NCBI GenBank assembly: GCA_021792555.1
Contig: JAJYUL010000018.1
Coordinates: 1 to 62,733, forward strand
Direction of reading: 5' to 3'
Length of the DNA stretch: 62,733 nucleotides
Origin: Pseudomonadota bacterium
GTDB lineage: Bacteria > Pseudomonadota > Gammaproteobacteria > Steroidobacterales > Steroidobacteraceae
Below, in pieces: positions 49,527 to 60,291 of this stretch. Positions within the stretch are counted from its first letter, which is position 1. Every line of letters starts with the position of its first letter. The notes under the pieces are model-generated. The model saw only the letters and a list, made by a program, of their open reading frames with translations, was not told the DNA's origin and ran no database searches. The position numbers and the translations under genes were made by a program.

Positions 49527-49759
49527 GTCGCGGTGGCCAGTTCACGGACGACAGTGTCCTCGCGCATGTGAACGGTCCCTGATGCTAGCAGAGCCGCCGG
49601 CGCTTTCGACAGTGTGGCCGATTGCCGACGGTTGGAATGCCCGCGTCTGGATCAGGGCATGCCGGCATGGATCGGGCGAAGACATTGCCACACGGGCGAC
49701 GACGGCTCGCTCGAGGATTGGACATAACTTCCTCGTACGTGCGGGCTCACGGCGGGCAC

Positions 49760-51910
49760 TCAGTCGTCGTTCGAGGCGAGCAGGCTGGGATCCCACGCCG
49801 GACGTGAGAGCCTGGCGCGGGTCGCCGCTGTATCGCTGGGGTCGCCGAGCGATGCATGGGCGCGAAGCTGAGGCTCGAGCGCATCGGCGGGCATGGGCTG
49901 ACCGAACAGGAAACCCTGGTACTGATCGCAACCGAGCGAGGCGAGCCGCCTCAGCTGGGCGGTCGTCTCGACGCCCTCGGCGATCACTTTCATGCGCAGG
50001 TTGTGCGCGAGCGAAATGATCGCCTGGACGATGAGCGTGCTCTGCGGGTCATCGTTCATCACGCCGATGAAGCTCGCGTCGATCTTCAGCCGGTCGATGG
50101 GGAAGCGCTGCAGGTAGCTCATGTTCGAATAGCCGGTGCCGAAATCGTCCACCGAGACGACCACGCCCATGTGGCTCAGCTGCTCGAGAATCCCGACCGA
50201 GGTCTCGGCGTCGGTCATGACCACGCTTTCGGTGATCTCAAGCTCGAGCAGTTGCGGCGGCAGGCGCTCTGCGGCGAGCGCCGCCGCGATCGTGCGCAGC
50301 AGACCCGGCTGGCGGAACTGCAGCGCGGACAAATTCACCGCGACGCGCAGCGCCAGCCCGCTCGAGTGCCACCGGCGGGCCTGCCTGCACGCCTCGTTCA
50401 GCACCCACTCCCCGATCGGCACGATCAGCCCGGTCTCCTCCGCGATCGGAATGAACGTGCGCGGGGAGATGTAACCGCGCGCCGGGTGCCGCCATCGCAG
50501 CAGCGCCTCGACGCTGCTCACGCGCGCGCTTACGACCTCGACGCGCGGCTGGTAGTGCAGCTCGAACTGCCCGCGCGTCAGCGCGTGGTTCAGGTCGCTC
50601 TCGAGCTGCAGGCGCTCCTGGGCGAAGCCATTCATCTCCGGAACGAAGCATTGAAAGGTTCTTCCACCCCGCCGCTTGGCGCCGTACAGGGCCTCATCGG
50701 CGTGCGCGAGCAGCGTCTCGGGCGTACCGCCGTCATTCGGATAGCGGCTGATGCCGATGCTCGAGGCGACCAGGACTTCGAGCGACTCCAGCCGCAGCGG
50801 CTTGCTCAGGCCCTGTATGATCTTGGTTGCGAGCGTACCGGCCTCCTCGGCGTTCTCGACAGAGCGTGTGAGAACGAGGAATTCATCGCCGCCCATGCGC
50901 GCGATCGCATCTGCGTCGGGGCTCATCGCGCGCAGGCGCCGCGCCACCTCGCAGAGCAGCCGGTCACCGGCGCCGTGTCCGAGCGAGTCGTTGATCAGTT
51001 TGAAGCGGTCCAGATCGAGCGCCAGCACCGCGAAGCGGCCGGCGCCGGCCCGTGCCTCGTGCAGCGCCGCGGCCAGCCGTGCGAGAAACGCATCCCGGTT
51101 CAGCAGGCCCGTCAGGCCGTCATGCGTGGCCTGGTAGCGCAGCTGCGCATTGATCTGCTGCAGCCGCGCGGCATGCGCCTGCGCGCGCGCGGCGAGTTCG
51201 CTCGAGTGCATGTCCGTCATCAGCGCAAAGACGAGCAGGCTGACGCTCACGAGCGCAATCGTGACGGCCAGCCAAGCATTGTCCAGGGCGATGCCGCCGT
51301 AGCAGCGCGAGTGCGGCGCGAACGTCGCGGCCGCCATGCCGATGTAGTGCGTGCCGCTGATGGCCAGCCCCATCAGCAGCGCCCCGCCGAGGCGGGCGAG
51401 CGGGTGCGCGGTCCGTCCGCCGCGCAAATGGAACGTCAGCCACAGGGCCCCTGAGGAGGCGCCGATCCCCACGACGATCGAGGCGGCCACGAGCGCGGGG
51501 CGGTAGCGGATGGCGGGCGTGATGTCGATGGCGGCCATGCCCAGGTAGTGCATCGCGGCGATGCCGCCGCCCATCACCAGTCCGCCGAGCGCCAGGGCCC
51601 GGGAGCCGAGGCGATCGGCGGCGGCGATCCGGATCGCCATCCACGAGGTAACGATCGCAATCAGCAGCGAGGCGACCGTCATCGGAATGTCGTAGCGCAG
51701 CACCATCGGCATGGACATCGACAGCATGCCGATGAAGTGCATCGACCAGATGCCGATCCCCATCGCGCTCGCGCCGCCGATGAGCCAGTACCGGCGCATG
51801 GGGCGGCTCGCCTCGGCCACGCGTGCGGCGAGCCTGAAAGCCGTGTAGGAGACGAATACGGCCACCGCGATCGAGAGCGCGACGAGCCAGCTGTTGTAGG
51901 GGGCGTGCAT
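49760..51910 (-). CDS. MHYT-GGDEF-EAL cyclic di-GMP protein
   Basis: About 716 residues from the ATG at 51910 (or 724 from 51934). An N-terminal integral-membrane MHYT domain has three repeats (MHFIGM, MHYLGM, THYIGM) and is proposed to sense O2, CO or NO through copper. A GGDEF domain with intact GGDEF and an EAL domain with EALLRW, EITESV and DDFGTGY follow. Both active sites look intact, so it could make or break cyclic di-GMP. Confidence 0.92.
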   Translation of the reverse strand: MHAPYNSWLVALSIAVAVFVSYTAFRLAARVAEASRPMRRYWLIGGASAMGIGIWSMHFIGMLSMSMPMVLRYDIPMTVASLLIAIVTSWMAIRIAAADRLGSRALALGGLVMGGGIAAMHYLGMAAIDITPAIRYRPALVAASIVVGIGASSGALWLTFHLRGGRTAHPLARLGGALLMGLAISGTHYIGMAAATFAPHSRCYGGIALDNAWLAVTIALVSVSLLVFALMTDMHSSELAARAQAHAARLQQINAQLRYQATHDGLTGLLNRDAFLARLAAALHEARAGAGRFAVLALDLDRFKLINDSLGHGAGDRLLCEVARRLRAMSPDADAIARMGGDEFLVLTRSVENAEEAGTLATKIIQGLSKPLRLESLEVLVASSIGISRYPNDGGTPETLLAHADEALYGAKRRGGRTFQCFVPEMNGFAQERLQLESDLNHALTRGQFELHYQPRVEVVSARVSSVEALLRWRHPARGYISPRTFIPIAEETGLIVPIGEWVLNEACRQARRWHSSGLALRVAVNLSALQFRQPGLLRTIAAALAAERLPPQLLELEITESVVMTDAETSVGILEQLSHMGVVVSVDDFGTGYSNMSYLQRFPIDRLKIDASFIGVMNDDPQSTLIVQAIISLAHNLRMKVIAEGVETTAQLRRLASLGCDQYQGFLFGQPMPADALEPQLRAHASLGDPSDTAATRARLSRPAWDPSLLASNDD

Positions 51911-52287
51911 GAAGGGGCGTTTCCGTGGGCACATGCTAAAGATGACATTTGTGCCGTGCGTGACGCGTGTCGCATCCTTGCGTGCCCGGCAGCGAGCTTC
52001 GCCGATCGCGATGCAGGCGCATCAACTCGCTGTTTCAGGAGAGGTTTCGCCCATCGGCAGCAGCCCGGAAGCGCCGCGTAGGTACAAATCCTGATGGGCC
52101 GGCGTCGATGTTGCCGCCGCAGCGCGCAAGCTCGAGGTCCATCCATCCGGCGCCGCATGGGGCGCGCGGCGCGGGTGCGCGCACGGCCGGCGCCTAGGAC
52201 ATTTGACGCCGGTGGCGCAAGTCTTGTTGTGCGCCGGCCGATTGCGCATAGTGCCGCCTCCTTCGGTCTGGCCTGCTCCCATCGCTG
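51911..52287. other. Intergenic region between divergent genes
   Basis: About 370 bp between the MHYT-GGDEF-EAL gene (leftward) and tex (rightward). No gene, no long repeat and no clear -35/-10 pair was recognised. It must hold both promoters. Confidence 0.4.
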
Positions 52288-54666
52288 ATGCTGTCCATCG
52301 AATCCCGTATCGCCGCGGAACTCGCGGTCCGCCCGCCCCAGGTCCTCGCGGCCGTCGCCCTGCTCGACGGCGGCGCCACCGTGCCGTTCATCGCCCGCTA
52401 CCGCAAGGAGGCGACCGGAGGCCTCGATGATGCGCAGCTGCGCACGCTGCAGGAGCGGCTGGTCTATCTGCGCGAGCTCGAGGAGCGCCGCGCCGCGGTG
52501 CTCAAGAGCATCGAGGAGCAGGGCAAGCTGACGGCGCAACTGCGGGCGAGCCTCGAGGCCGCCGACACCAAACAGCGCCTCGAGGACCTGTATCTGCCCT
52601 ACAAGCCCAAGCGGCGCACTAAGGCGCAGATCGCGCGCGAGGCCGGTCTCGATGCACTGGCCGCGGCGCTGCTCGCCGATCCGCGCCTGGACCCCGAGGC
52701 GCAGGCGGCCCAGTACCTCAGGGCCGCCTTCAGCACCGAGCAGGGCGATAACCCCGGGGTGCCCGACGTGAAGGCGGCGCTCGAGGGCGCCCGCCAGGTG
52801 TTGATGGAGCAGTTCGCCGAGGACGCGGCGCTGGTCGGCGCGCTGCGCGAGCATCTGCGCGAGAACGCCTGGCTGGTCGCCAAGATCGTGCCCGGCAAGG
52901 AGGAGGCCGGCGCGAAGTTCCGCGATTACTTCGACTATCGCGAGCCGCTAAAGGCGATTCCTTCGCACCGGGCGCTCGCGCTGTTTCGCGGCCGCAAGGA
53001 GGAGGTCCTGCAGCTCGCCGTGAAGCTGCCCGAGGCGCTCGAAATCGACGGCGCGCCGGCGCAGCCGGCAGATGCGGTCAATTCGTGCGAGCGCAAGATC
53101 GCCGCGCGTTTTGAGATATCCGACCAGGGACGCCCGGCGGATGCGTGGCTGGCGCAGGCGGTGCGCTGGTGCTGGCAGGTCAAGCTCGCCTGGCAGCTCG
53201 AGGGGGAGCTGCTCGCCGAACTGCGCGAGCGCGCCGAGGAGGAAGCCATCGGCGTCTTTGCCCGCAATCTGCACGACCTGCTGCTCGCCGCGCCGGCCGG
53301 GCCCCGCGCCACGATGGGGCTCGATCCGGGTCTGCGCACCGGTGTGAAGGTGGCGATCGTGGATCGCACCGGCAAGGTGCTCGAGACCGCGACGATCTAC
53401 CCGCATGCGCCGCGCAACGACTGGGACGGGGCGCTGCACGTGCTGGCGGCCCTTGCGCGCAAGCACGCGGTGGATCTGATCAGCATCGGTAACGGCACCG
53501 CCTCGCGCGAGACCGATCGGCTCGCCGCCGAGCTGATCAAGCGCCACGGCGAGCTGAAGCTCACCAAGATCGTGGTCTCCGAGGCGGGCGCCTCGGTGTA
53601 CTCGGCCTCCGAGCTCGCCTCGCACGAGCTGCCCGAACTCGACGTCACACTGCGCGGCGCGGTATCCATCGCCCGGCGTCTGCAGGATCCGCTCGCCGAG
53701 CTGGTCAAGATCGACCCGAAGTCGATCGGCGTGGGGCAGTATCAGCACGACGTCAATCAGAGCAGGCTCGCCCGCTCGCTCGATGCGGTGGTCGAGGACT
53801 GCGTCAACGCGGTCGGTGTCGATGTGAATACCGCTTCGCCGGCGTTGCTGGCGCGCATCTCGGGATTGTCCGCTTCGCTCGCCGAGGCGATCGTGCGCCA
53901 CCGCAACGAGCATGGCGCCTTCGCGAGCCGCGAGGAGCTGCGCGCCGTGCCGCGGCTCGGCGCGAAGACCTTCGAGCAGGCCGCCGGGTTCCTGCGCATC
54001 AACGGCGGGTCGAACCCGCTCGACCGCTCCGCGGTGCATCCCGAGGCTTATCCGCTCGTCGAGCGCATCCTGGCCGAGCTCGGCAAGCCGGTCGCGGCGG
54101 TGATGGGCGATGCGCGCGCGCTGAAGCAGCTCGATCCGGCCCGTTACACGGACGAGCGCTTCGGCCTGCCCACCGTGCGCGACATCCTGCGCGAGCTGGA
54201 GAAGCCCGGGCGCGACCCCCGCCCGGAGTTCAAGACCGCGGTGTTTCACGAGGGGGTGGAGGATCTGAAGGATCTCTCGCCCGGCATGCTGCTCGAGGGA
54301 GTCGTGACCAACGTGACCAACTTCGGCGCGTTCGTCGATGTCGGGGTGCATCAGGACGGCCTGGTGCACATCTCGATGATGTCCCGTCGGTTCGTGAACG
54401 ATCCGCGCGAGCTCGTGAAAGCCGGCGATGTCGTCAAAGTGAAGGTGCTTGAGGTCGATCTGCAGCGCCGGCGCATCGCGCTCACGATGAAGCTCGATGA
54501 GGCGCCGCCGCGGGAGCGCTCCGGCGGCTCCCTGCCGCAGGCGGCGGACCGCGGCGCACGCCGCGCGCACCCGCGCGCCGCGCAGCCCGCGTCGCCGGCC
54601 CGCGGCCCGGCGCAGGGCGGCAACGGTGTGATGGCCGAGGCGCTGGCGCGCGCGCTGAAGCGTTGA
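52288..54666 (+). CDS. tex: RNA-binding transcription accessory protein Tex
   Basis: A 792-residue Tex protein: N-terminal helical region, YqgF-like domain ([18 protein letters not shown]), helix-hairpin-helix repeats ([20 protein letters not shown]) and a C-terminal S1 RNA-binding domain ([20 protein letters not shown]). An Arg/Ala-rich tail follows. Tex binds RNA and contacts elongating RNA polymerase. Its stop abuts, with no gap, the stop of the convergent MerR gene. Confidence 0.95.
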   Translation: MLSIESRIAAELAVRPPQVLAAVALLDGGATVPFIARYRKEATGGLDDAQLRTLQERLVYLRELEERRAAVLKSIEEQGKLTAQLRASLEAADTKQRLEDLYLPYKPKRRTKAQIAREAGLDALAAALLADPRLDPEAQAAQYLRAAFSTEQGDNPGVPDVKAALEGARQVLMEQFAEDAALVGALREHLRENAWLVAKIVPGKEEAGAKFRDYFDYREPLKAIPSHRALALFRGRKEEVLQLAVKLPEALEIDGAPAQPADAVNSCERKIAARFEISDQGRPADAWLAQAVRWCWQVKLAWQLEGELLAELRERAEEEAIGVFARNLHDLLLAAPAGPRATMGLDPGLRTGVKVAIVDRTGKVLETATIYPHAPRNDWDGALHVLAALARKHAVDLISIGNGTASRETDRLAAELIKRHGELKLTKIVVSEAGASVYSASELASHELPELDVTLRGAVSIARRLQDPLAELVKIDPKSIGVGQYQHDVNQSRLARSLDAVVEDCVNAVGVDVNTASPALLARISGLSASLAEAIVRHRNEHGAFASREELRAVPRLGAKTFEQAAGFLRINGGSNPLDRSAVHPEAYPLVERILAELGKPVAAVMGDARALKQLDPARYTDERFGLPTVRDILRELEKPGRDPRPEFKTAVFHEGVEDLKDLSPGMLLEGVVTNVTNFGAFVDVGVHQDGLVHISMMSRRFVNDPRELVKAGDVVKVKVLEVDLQRRRIALTMKLDEAPPRERSGGSLPQAADRGARRAHPRAAQPASPARGPAQGGNGVMAEALARALKR

Positions 54667-55599
54667 TCAGGGCGCGGCCGCGCTCGCTCGCTCGCGGTAT
54701 TCGGCGAGGAGCGGGGGGATCTGCTCGAGCCGGCTGACGAACCGCACGCCCGGCGGCCGGCAGCGCAGGCGCGAGCACAGCGCTCCGCCCGCCCAGATCT
54801 CGATCGACTCCGGCAGGCGCGCGCGCAGATCCTGCAGCATGTCCAGGGCGCTCTTGTGCCGCAGCGCTTCGCTGAAGGACAGCCCGACCACATCGGCGCC
54901 GTGCTGCCGGGCCGCCTGAGCGATATCCCACGCGGGTGTCTGAACGCCGAGGGATACACAGCGGGTACTCTCGACCGCCAGACAGGCGTGCGCCATCAGC
55001 AGGCCGAGCTGGTGCTCTTCGCCGGGCAGCGTCGTCAGCATGACGCTGGGGGCGTTTGTGCCCGGATAAATGGCGCCGATGCCCTGGCGCAGCTGGTGCT
55101 GCATCTGCTCGGTGTACAGATGCTCCTGGCTGATTGCGATCTCGCCGCGTGACCACGCGTCGCCGACCTGCACGTTCATCGGCGCGGCGAATTCGGTGAC
55201 GAAGCGCTGCAGCCCGAGCCGCTGCAGGGCGAGCGACAGATGCGCGCGCAGCCCCGCCTCGTCGTAGCTGCGAAGCAGGCGCAGCGTGGTCTCGAACAGC
55301 GGCGCCCCGGCGGCGCGCGCCTGCGGGGCGGGCGCCGCATCGCCTTCCCCCGCACGCGCGATGAGTTCCTCCAGAGGCACGCCGACCACCTGGCGCGGGC
55401 GCAGCCCGCGGTCGAGCAGCCGGCTGATCAGGCGGAGCCTGAGGACCTGATCGGCCGGATACAGCCGCTCACCGTGGCGATCGCGCAGCGGCACCGGGAA
55501 TCCGTAGCGGCGCTCCCAGACCCGCAGCGTGTCCTTGGACAGGCCCGTTTCGCGCTCCACCACGCTGATGGGGCTATCAGGAAGATCGGGGACGGTCAC
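54667..55599 (-). CDS. MerR regulator with cobalamin-binding domain (CarH/LitR type)
   Basis: A 310-residue protein. The N-terminal MerR helix-turn-helix (ISVVERETGLSKDTLRVWER) is followed by a helical domain and a B12-binding Rossmann domain. The B12 light-sensor signature is complete: W149-x9-E159-H160, and E194-x-H196-xx-G199. CarH/LitR proteins hold adenosylcobalamin and release DNA on illumination. The start is a GTG at 55599. The divergent folE2 gene is a plausible target, as genes for folate/pterin synthesis are light-controlled in some Pseudomonas by LitR proteins. Confidence 0.88.
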   Translation of the reverse strand: MTVPDLPDSPISVVERETGLSKDTLRVWERRYGFPVPLRDRHGERLYPADQVLRLRLISRLLDRGLRPRQVVGVPLEELIARAGEGDAAPAPQARAAGAPLFETTLRLLRSYDEAGLRAHLSLALQRLGLQRFVTEFAAPMNVQVGDAWSRGEIAISQEHLYTEQMQHQLRQGIGAIYPGTNAPSVMLTTLPGEEHQLGLLMAHACLAVESTRCVSLGVQTPAWDIAQAARQHGADVVGLSFSEALRHKSALDMLQDLRARLPESIEIWAGGALCSRLRCRPPGVRFVSRLEQIPPLLAEYRERASAAAP

Positions 55600-55601
55600 A
55601 C

Positions 55602-55677
55602 TTGTCCTAGACAGAAAGTTGACAGAATCGAATCATATGCCTATTCTTCCTGAAATAGACGATATTGTCTAGGACAA
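55602..55677. promoter_or_regulatory. folE2 promoter (55619-55647) flanked by inverted 12-bp boxes
   Basis: TTGTCCTAGACA at 55602-55613 and its reverse complement TGTCTAGGACAA at 55666-55677 flank the intergenic region. Between them a good sigma70 promoter, TTGACA (55619-55624), 17 bp, TATTCT (55642-55647), points to folE2. The left box ends 3 bases from the GTG start of the MerR gene and supplies its AGGA ribosome site. I infer that the boxes bind the MerR/B12 protein, giving control of folE2 and of itself. Confidence 0.7.
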
Positions 55678-55695
55678 AGTGGACTGAGGACGCTT

Positions 55696-56532
55696 ATGAA
55701 TGCCGCCCCACGCTCCGTTCTCGCCGACATCCAGGCCAGCGCCGACAGCCGCAACATCCGCATCAACCGCGTGGGTGTGAAGGGATTGCGCGCGCCGCTG
55801 CGCGTGCGCCAGGCCGACGGAGGCGAGCAGCCGACGGTGGCACGCCTGGACATGTCGGTGGGGCTGCCGGGACACCTCAAGGGTACCCACATGTCCCGCT
55901 TCATCGAGGCCATCGAGGCGCATCGGCGCCCGCTGGATGTGGCGGTACTCGAGGTCCTGCTCGATGACATGCTCGGACGCCTCGGCGCCGATCGCGGCGA
56001 AATCGAGGTGGCCTTCACGTACTTCATCCGCAAGGCCGCGCCGGTCTCGCGCGTGCAAAGCGGTCTCGATCACGAGGTCCTCATGCGCGCCGAGCGCGAT
56101 CCGGAGGCGGGAACGCGCTCGACGCTCGAGGTGTGTGTGCCGGTGACGAGTCTGTGTCCGTGCTCGAAGGAGATCTCCGACTACGGGGCGCACAACCAGC
56201 GCTCGCACATCACCATCAGAGCGGAGCTGCGCGCACCGATGAGCATCGAGGAACTGGTGCGCATCGCGGAAGAGGAGGCTTCATGCCAGGTCTACGGGCT
56301 GTTGAAGCGCCCGGACGAGAAGTTCGTCACCGAGCGCGCCTACGAGAACCCGAAATTCGCCGAGGATCTGGTGCGTGACATCGCGGTGCGGCTCAACGCC
56401 GAGGAGCGGATCGGGCGCTATCGGCTCACGGCCGAGAACTTCGAGTCCATTCACAACCACTCCGCCTTCGCCGAAATTGTGCACGACAAGCGCCGCGAGG
56501 CGCCGCGCCGGCCGGGCAATCGCGCCGGCTGA
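55696..56532 (+). CDS. folE2: GTP cyclohydrolase FolE2 (type IB)
   Basis: A 278-residue COG1469 enzyme. The catalytic cysteine segment is LCPCSKEISDYGAHNQRS, and the N-terminal RVGVKGLRAPLRVR is typical. It converts GTP to dihydroneopterin triphosphate for folate; unlike FolE it can use metals other than zinc. GAGGA precedes the ATG by 8 bases. Position next to a B12-dependent regulator suggests light- or cobalamin-linked control. Confidence 0.94.
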   Translation: MNAAPRSVLADIQASADSRNIRINRVGVKGLRAPLRVRQADGGEQPTVARLDMSVGLPGHLKGTHMSRFIEAIEAHRRPLDVAVLEVLLDDMLGRLGADRGEIEVAFTYFIRKAAPVSRVQSGLDHEVLMRAERDPEAGTRSTLEVCVPVTSLCPCSKEISDYGAHNQRSHITIRAELRAPMSIEELVRIAEEEASCQVYGLLKRPDEKFVTERAYENPKFAEDLVRDIAVRLNAEERIGRYRLTAENFESIHNHSAFAEIVHDKRREAPRRPGNRAG

Positions 56533-56800
56533 GCGGGCGCGGCCGGGTGCGCTTGACGCCCTGCGCGCCTTGAACACTGCGCGCGAACTCGGCCATCATT
56601 GTCCTCTGCGCGGACGGCACGGCCTGTGCCCCGCGCGCCCATGGGGGGCGAGGTGGATCAGACGATGAGTGCACCGCGGAGGTCGTGATGCATCTGCGCC
56701 GCTCGATTGGCGTGGCCGGAGCTGTTTGCCCTCCTGTGCCGTGCCTCCCGTTCACACGCGCCGCGGCGCTCGCCGCGCCGTCTGCCACGACACCGGTCGG

Positions 56801-57205
56801 ATGATTCCCGCCGCAACCAGAAAGCGCGCCCGCGCGCCTCGCACCGGGTCGCTCCGGCCGGACTCGCTCGATGCGCTGCGTACGGCGCTGCGGCGTTTCG
56901 CGACGGCACGGGACTGGGAGCAATTCCACTCGCCGAAGAATCTCGCGATGGCTCTGAGCGTCGAGGCGGCGGAGCTCCTGGAGCACTTCCAATGGCTGCG
57001 TCAGGCCGAGTCCGCCGCGCTGCCGCCTGCCAAGCGCACGCAGGTCGGGGAGGAGATGGCCGACGTGCTGCTCTATCTGATTCGTCTCGCCGACCGGCTC
57101 GATGTCGATCTGATCGCGGCCGCCCGGCGCAAAATGCGGCTCAATGCGCGCAAGTATCCGGTCTCCAAGTCGCGCGGCAGCAGCCGCAAATACACCGAGC
57201 TCTGA
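56801..57205 (+). CDS. MazG-like nucleotide pyrophosphohydrolase
   Basis: About 134 residues from the ATG at 56801. The MazG-like helical motif is visible: FHSPKNLAMALSVEAAELLE followed by GEEMADVLLYLIRLADRLDVD, with the ExxE and ExxD metal-binding pairs. Such proteins hydrolyse non-canonical or excess nucleoside triphosphates (dCTPase, RS21-C6 type). Single gene with no known partner in the window. Confidence 0.85.
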   Translation: MIPAATRKRARAPRTGSLRPDSLDALRTALRRFATARDWEQFHSPKNLAMALSVEAAELLEHFQWLRQAESAALPPAKRTQVGEEMADVLLYLIRLADRLDVDLIAAARRKMRLNARKYPVSKSRGSSRKYTEL

Positions 57206-57463
57206 GACGCCGGTGGCGAACGGCCGGGTGGGGGCGTAAGGTACGCCCAGTCGATGGAGGGAGCGTCCACAGCGTGCCTGATGTTGCCCGGCGGTGCCGG
57301 ATATGTCCGCGTGCACGCCGCACTGCCGCCTGGTCAGCTCCTGCGGCGGCCATGAAGCGAGGACCGATGAGGGCCGGCGCAGCGATGGCTTTGCGCGGGC
57401 CGGGGCGGCTCTCCCCGGCGGACCGCACCCGCGGACCGCGCGGCTGAGCGGAGCGCGGGGGCG

Positions 57464-60277
57464 ATGCCGTGGTCCACGGAACACAAGACGCAGCTGGCTT
57501 TTGCCGGCGCGCTCGCCTGCGTGGTGCTCATCGGCGCCGCCTCGTTTCTGAGCCTCCGGCAGCTGCGGAGTGACGCCGAGTGGGTGACGCACACCGTGGC
57601 GGTGCTGGCCGGCTTGCGCCGTCTCGATGCCGCCGTCGCCTCCGCCGAATCCGACGAGCGGGACTACGTCGTCACCGAGAGCCCGGCCGATCTGCGCGCC
57701 TACCAGCGCGCGGCGCGCGCCATGGAGCGCTCCTACGGGGATCTGAAGCGCCTGACGGCCGACAACCGGCTCGAGCAGGGCCGGCTCGAGCGGCTCGCGC
57801 CGCTGCTCGCGGCGCGAATCGCCGCACTGACCCGCCTGATCGAACTGCGCCGCACGCGGGGCTTGCCGAGCGCCGAGACCGCTGCAATTCAAGCGCGCGC
57901 GCATCGCGGCGTCGCCGATCGCGTCGATCGGCTCATCGGGCGGATGCGCACTACCGAGCGCGGACTGCTCGCGCAGCGCGAGACGGCCACCGCAGAGCGC
58001 GCGCGGCTCACCGAAGCGGCCGTCGCCGGCGGCGGCGCGCTCGCGTTCATCATCGCGGCATCGGCGCTGCTCGCGTTGCGCAGGGACTTTGCCGGCCGCC
58101 GCCGCGCCGAAGCGGCGTTGCGGCAGCTCAACGCCGAACTGGAAAACCGGGTCACGCAGCGGACCGAGGAGCTCGCGCGCGTCAACGCCTCGCTGCGCTC
58201 GAGCGAGAGGCGGTTTCGGGCGTTCGTCAGCACCACCTCCGATGTCGTCTATCAGATGAGCCCGGACTGGAGCGAGCTGCAGCCCCAGCAGGGCGGTGAT
58301 CCCGTGGCCTCGACGCCCGTGGCGACGCGCAACTGGCTCGAGCAGTACATCTATCCCGACGATCGGCCGCGCGTGCGGGCCGCCGTCGAGCACGCGATCC
58401 GCACGACGGGCGTGTTCGAGCTCGAGCATCGCGTGCTGCGCGCCGACGGCAGCGTCGGATGGGCATTCTCGCGCGCGATTCCGCTGCAGGACGAGCAGGG
58501 GCGGATCGTCGAGTGGTTCGGCGCTGCGAGCGATGTGACCGAGCGCAAGGAGGCGCGCCTGAAACTCGAGGCGCACCTCGCGCGGTTGAATCTCCTCGGC
58601 GCCATCACGCGCGCGATGGGCGAGCGGCAGGACGTGCACAGCATCTTTCAGGTGGTGATTCGCACGCTCGAGGCGCACCTGGCGCTCGATTTCTGCTCGA
58701 TCTGTTTATACGACGCCGCCGAGAAGTGTCTGACGGTCACGCGCGTCGGCGCGCACGGTGCTGCGCTCGCCCTCGAGCTCGCCCTGGGCGAGCACGCGCG
58801 TATCGCCATCGATCAGAACGGCCTGTCGCGCTGCGTGGGCGGCGAGCTGGTCTACGAGCCGGAGCTGGCCGCGATCCCCTTCCCGTTCGCGCGCCGGCTC
58901 GCCGGCGGGGGGCTCGGCGCGCTCGTCGCCGCGCCGCTGCGCTTCGAGAGTCAGGTGTTCGGCGTGCTGCTCGCGGCCCGCCGCGCCCCGAAGAGCTTCA
59001 GCAGCGGCGAGTGCGAGTTCCTCGGCCAGCTGAGCGAGCACGTGGCGCTCGCCGCGCATCACGCCGGGCTCTACCAGGCGCTCACCCGCGCCTACGAGGA
59101 CCTGCGCCAGACGCAGCAGGCGGTGCTGCAGCACGAGCGGCTGCTGGCGCTCGGCACGATGGCGAGCGGTATCGCGCACGACATCAACAACGCGATCTCC
59201 CCGATCATGCTGTACACCGACATGCTCATCGAGGATCCGCAGCTGCCCCCCGCGATCCACAAGTCGGTGCAGGTGATCCAGCGGGCGGTCGAGCAGGTGG
59301 CGCATACCGTGGCGCGGATGCGCGAGTTCTACCGCGCCCGCGAGCCGAACCAGCCGCTGCAGCCGGTCGATCTTAACCAGCTCCTCGCCCAGGTGATCGA
59401 TCTGACCCGCGCCCGCTGGAGCGACATGCCGCAGCGGCGCGGCGTGCTGATCGAGCTCGACACATCCTTCGCGCCGGATCTGCCGCCGATACCGGGGGTC
59501 GCCACCGAGTTGCGCGATGCGCTCACCAACCTCGTATTCAACGCGGTCGACGCCATGCCGCAGGGCGGACGGCTGTCACTGCGCACCCGGCTGATCGAGC
59601 CGCGCGCAGAATCTGCCGCGGCGCGGGGCTGCGCGCAGCTCGAGGTCGCCGATACCGGCGTCGGCATGGATGCGCAGACCCGTCAGCGCTGTCTGGAGCC
59701 GTTCTTCACCACCAAGGGAGAGCGGGGCACGGGCCTCGGACTGCCGATGGTCTACGGCACCATGCAGCGCCACGGCGGGGAGATCGAACTCGTGAGCGTG
59801 CCCGGTCAGGGCACGCGCATCACGCTGAGCTTCCCGCTCTCGCGCGACAGCGAGGGTCACGTGACGGGGCTGCAGCAGATCCAGGTTGTTTCCCCGCGCC
59901 GCATCCTGCTGGTGGATGACGATCCGATCGTGCTTCAGTCGACGCGCGATACGCTCGCCGCGGACGGCCACCTGATCACTACGGCCGACGGCGGACGGGC
60001 GGGCATCGAGGCGTTCCGCGCGGCGCTCGGGGCCGGCGAGCCGTATCACGTGGTGATCACCGACCTCGGCATGCCGTATGTCGATGGGCGCCAGGTCGCC
60101 GCGGCGGTCAAAGCCGCCCGTGCGGACACGCTGGTGCTGCTGCTGACGGGATGGGGCCGGCGTCTGGTGGAGGAGGGGGAGGTTCCCTCACACGTCGACC
60201 GGGTGCTGTCGAAACCCCCGCGGCTGCGCGATCTGCGCGAAGCGCTCGCGCTGCAGCCCGACCCGCCGGGAGCGTGA
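57464..60277 (+). CDS. Hybrid sensor histidine kinase (CHASE3-PAS-GAF-HisKA-HATPase-REC)
   Basis: A 937-residue kinase. Two transmembrane segments (about 9-27 and 186-208) enclose a CHASE3-like periplasmic domain. A coiled linker (QRTEELARVNASLRSSERRF), a PAS domain, a GAF domain, the phospho-acceptor H572 in ASGIAHDINNAISP, and an ATPase domain (GVGMDAQTRQ, GTGLGLPMVYG) follow. A receiver domain with D867 (VITDLGMP) ends the protein. The gene ends 14 bp from the convergent REC-EAL gene, a possible partner. Confidence 0.92.
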   Translation: MPWSTEHKTQLAFAGALACVVLIGAASFLSLRQLRSDAEWVTHTVAVLAGLRRLDAAVASAESDERDYVVTESPADLRAYQRAARAMERSYGDLKRLTADNRLEQGRLERLAPLLAARIAALTRLIELRRTRGLPSAETAAIQARAHRGVADRVDRLIGRMRTTERGLLAQRETATAERARLTEAAVAGGGALAFIIAASALLALRRDFAGRRRAEAALRQLNAELENRVTQRTEELARVNASLRSSERRFRAFVSTTSDVVYQMSPDWSELQPQQGGDPVASTPVATRNWLEQYIYPDDRPRVRAAVEHAIRTTGVFELEHRVLRADGSVGWAFSRAIPLQDEQGRIVEWFGAASDVTERKEARLKLEAHLARLNLLGAITRAMGERQDVHSIFQVVIRTLEAHLALDFCSICLYDAAEKCLTVTRVGAHGAALALELALGEHARIAIDQNGLSRCVGGELVYEPELAAIPFPFARRLAGGGLGALVAAPLRFESQVFGVLLAARRAPKSFSSGECEFLGQLSEHVALAAHHAGLYQALTRAYEDLRQTQQAVLQHERLLALGTMASGIAHDINNAISPIMLYTDMLIEDPQLPPAIHKSVQVIQRAVEQVAHTVARMREFYRAREPNQPLQPVDLNQLLAQVIDLTRARWSDMPQRRGVLIELDTSFAPDLPPIPGVATELRDALTNLVFNAVDAMPQGGRLSLRTRLIEPRAESAAARGCAQLEVADTGVGMDAQTRQRCLEPFFTTKGERGTGLGLPMVYGTMQRHGGEIELVSVPGQGTRITLSFPLSRDSEGHVTGLQQIQVVSPRRILLVDDDPIVLQSTRDTLAADGHLITTADGGRAGIEAFRAALGAGEPYHVVITDLGMPYVDGRQVAAAVKAARADTLVLLLTGWGRRLVEEGEVPSHVDRVLSKPPRLRDLREALALQPDPPGA

Positions 60278-60291
60278 GCGGGCGCGCACGC

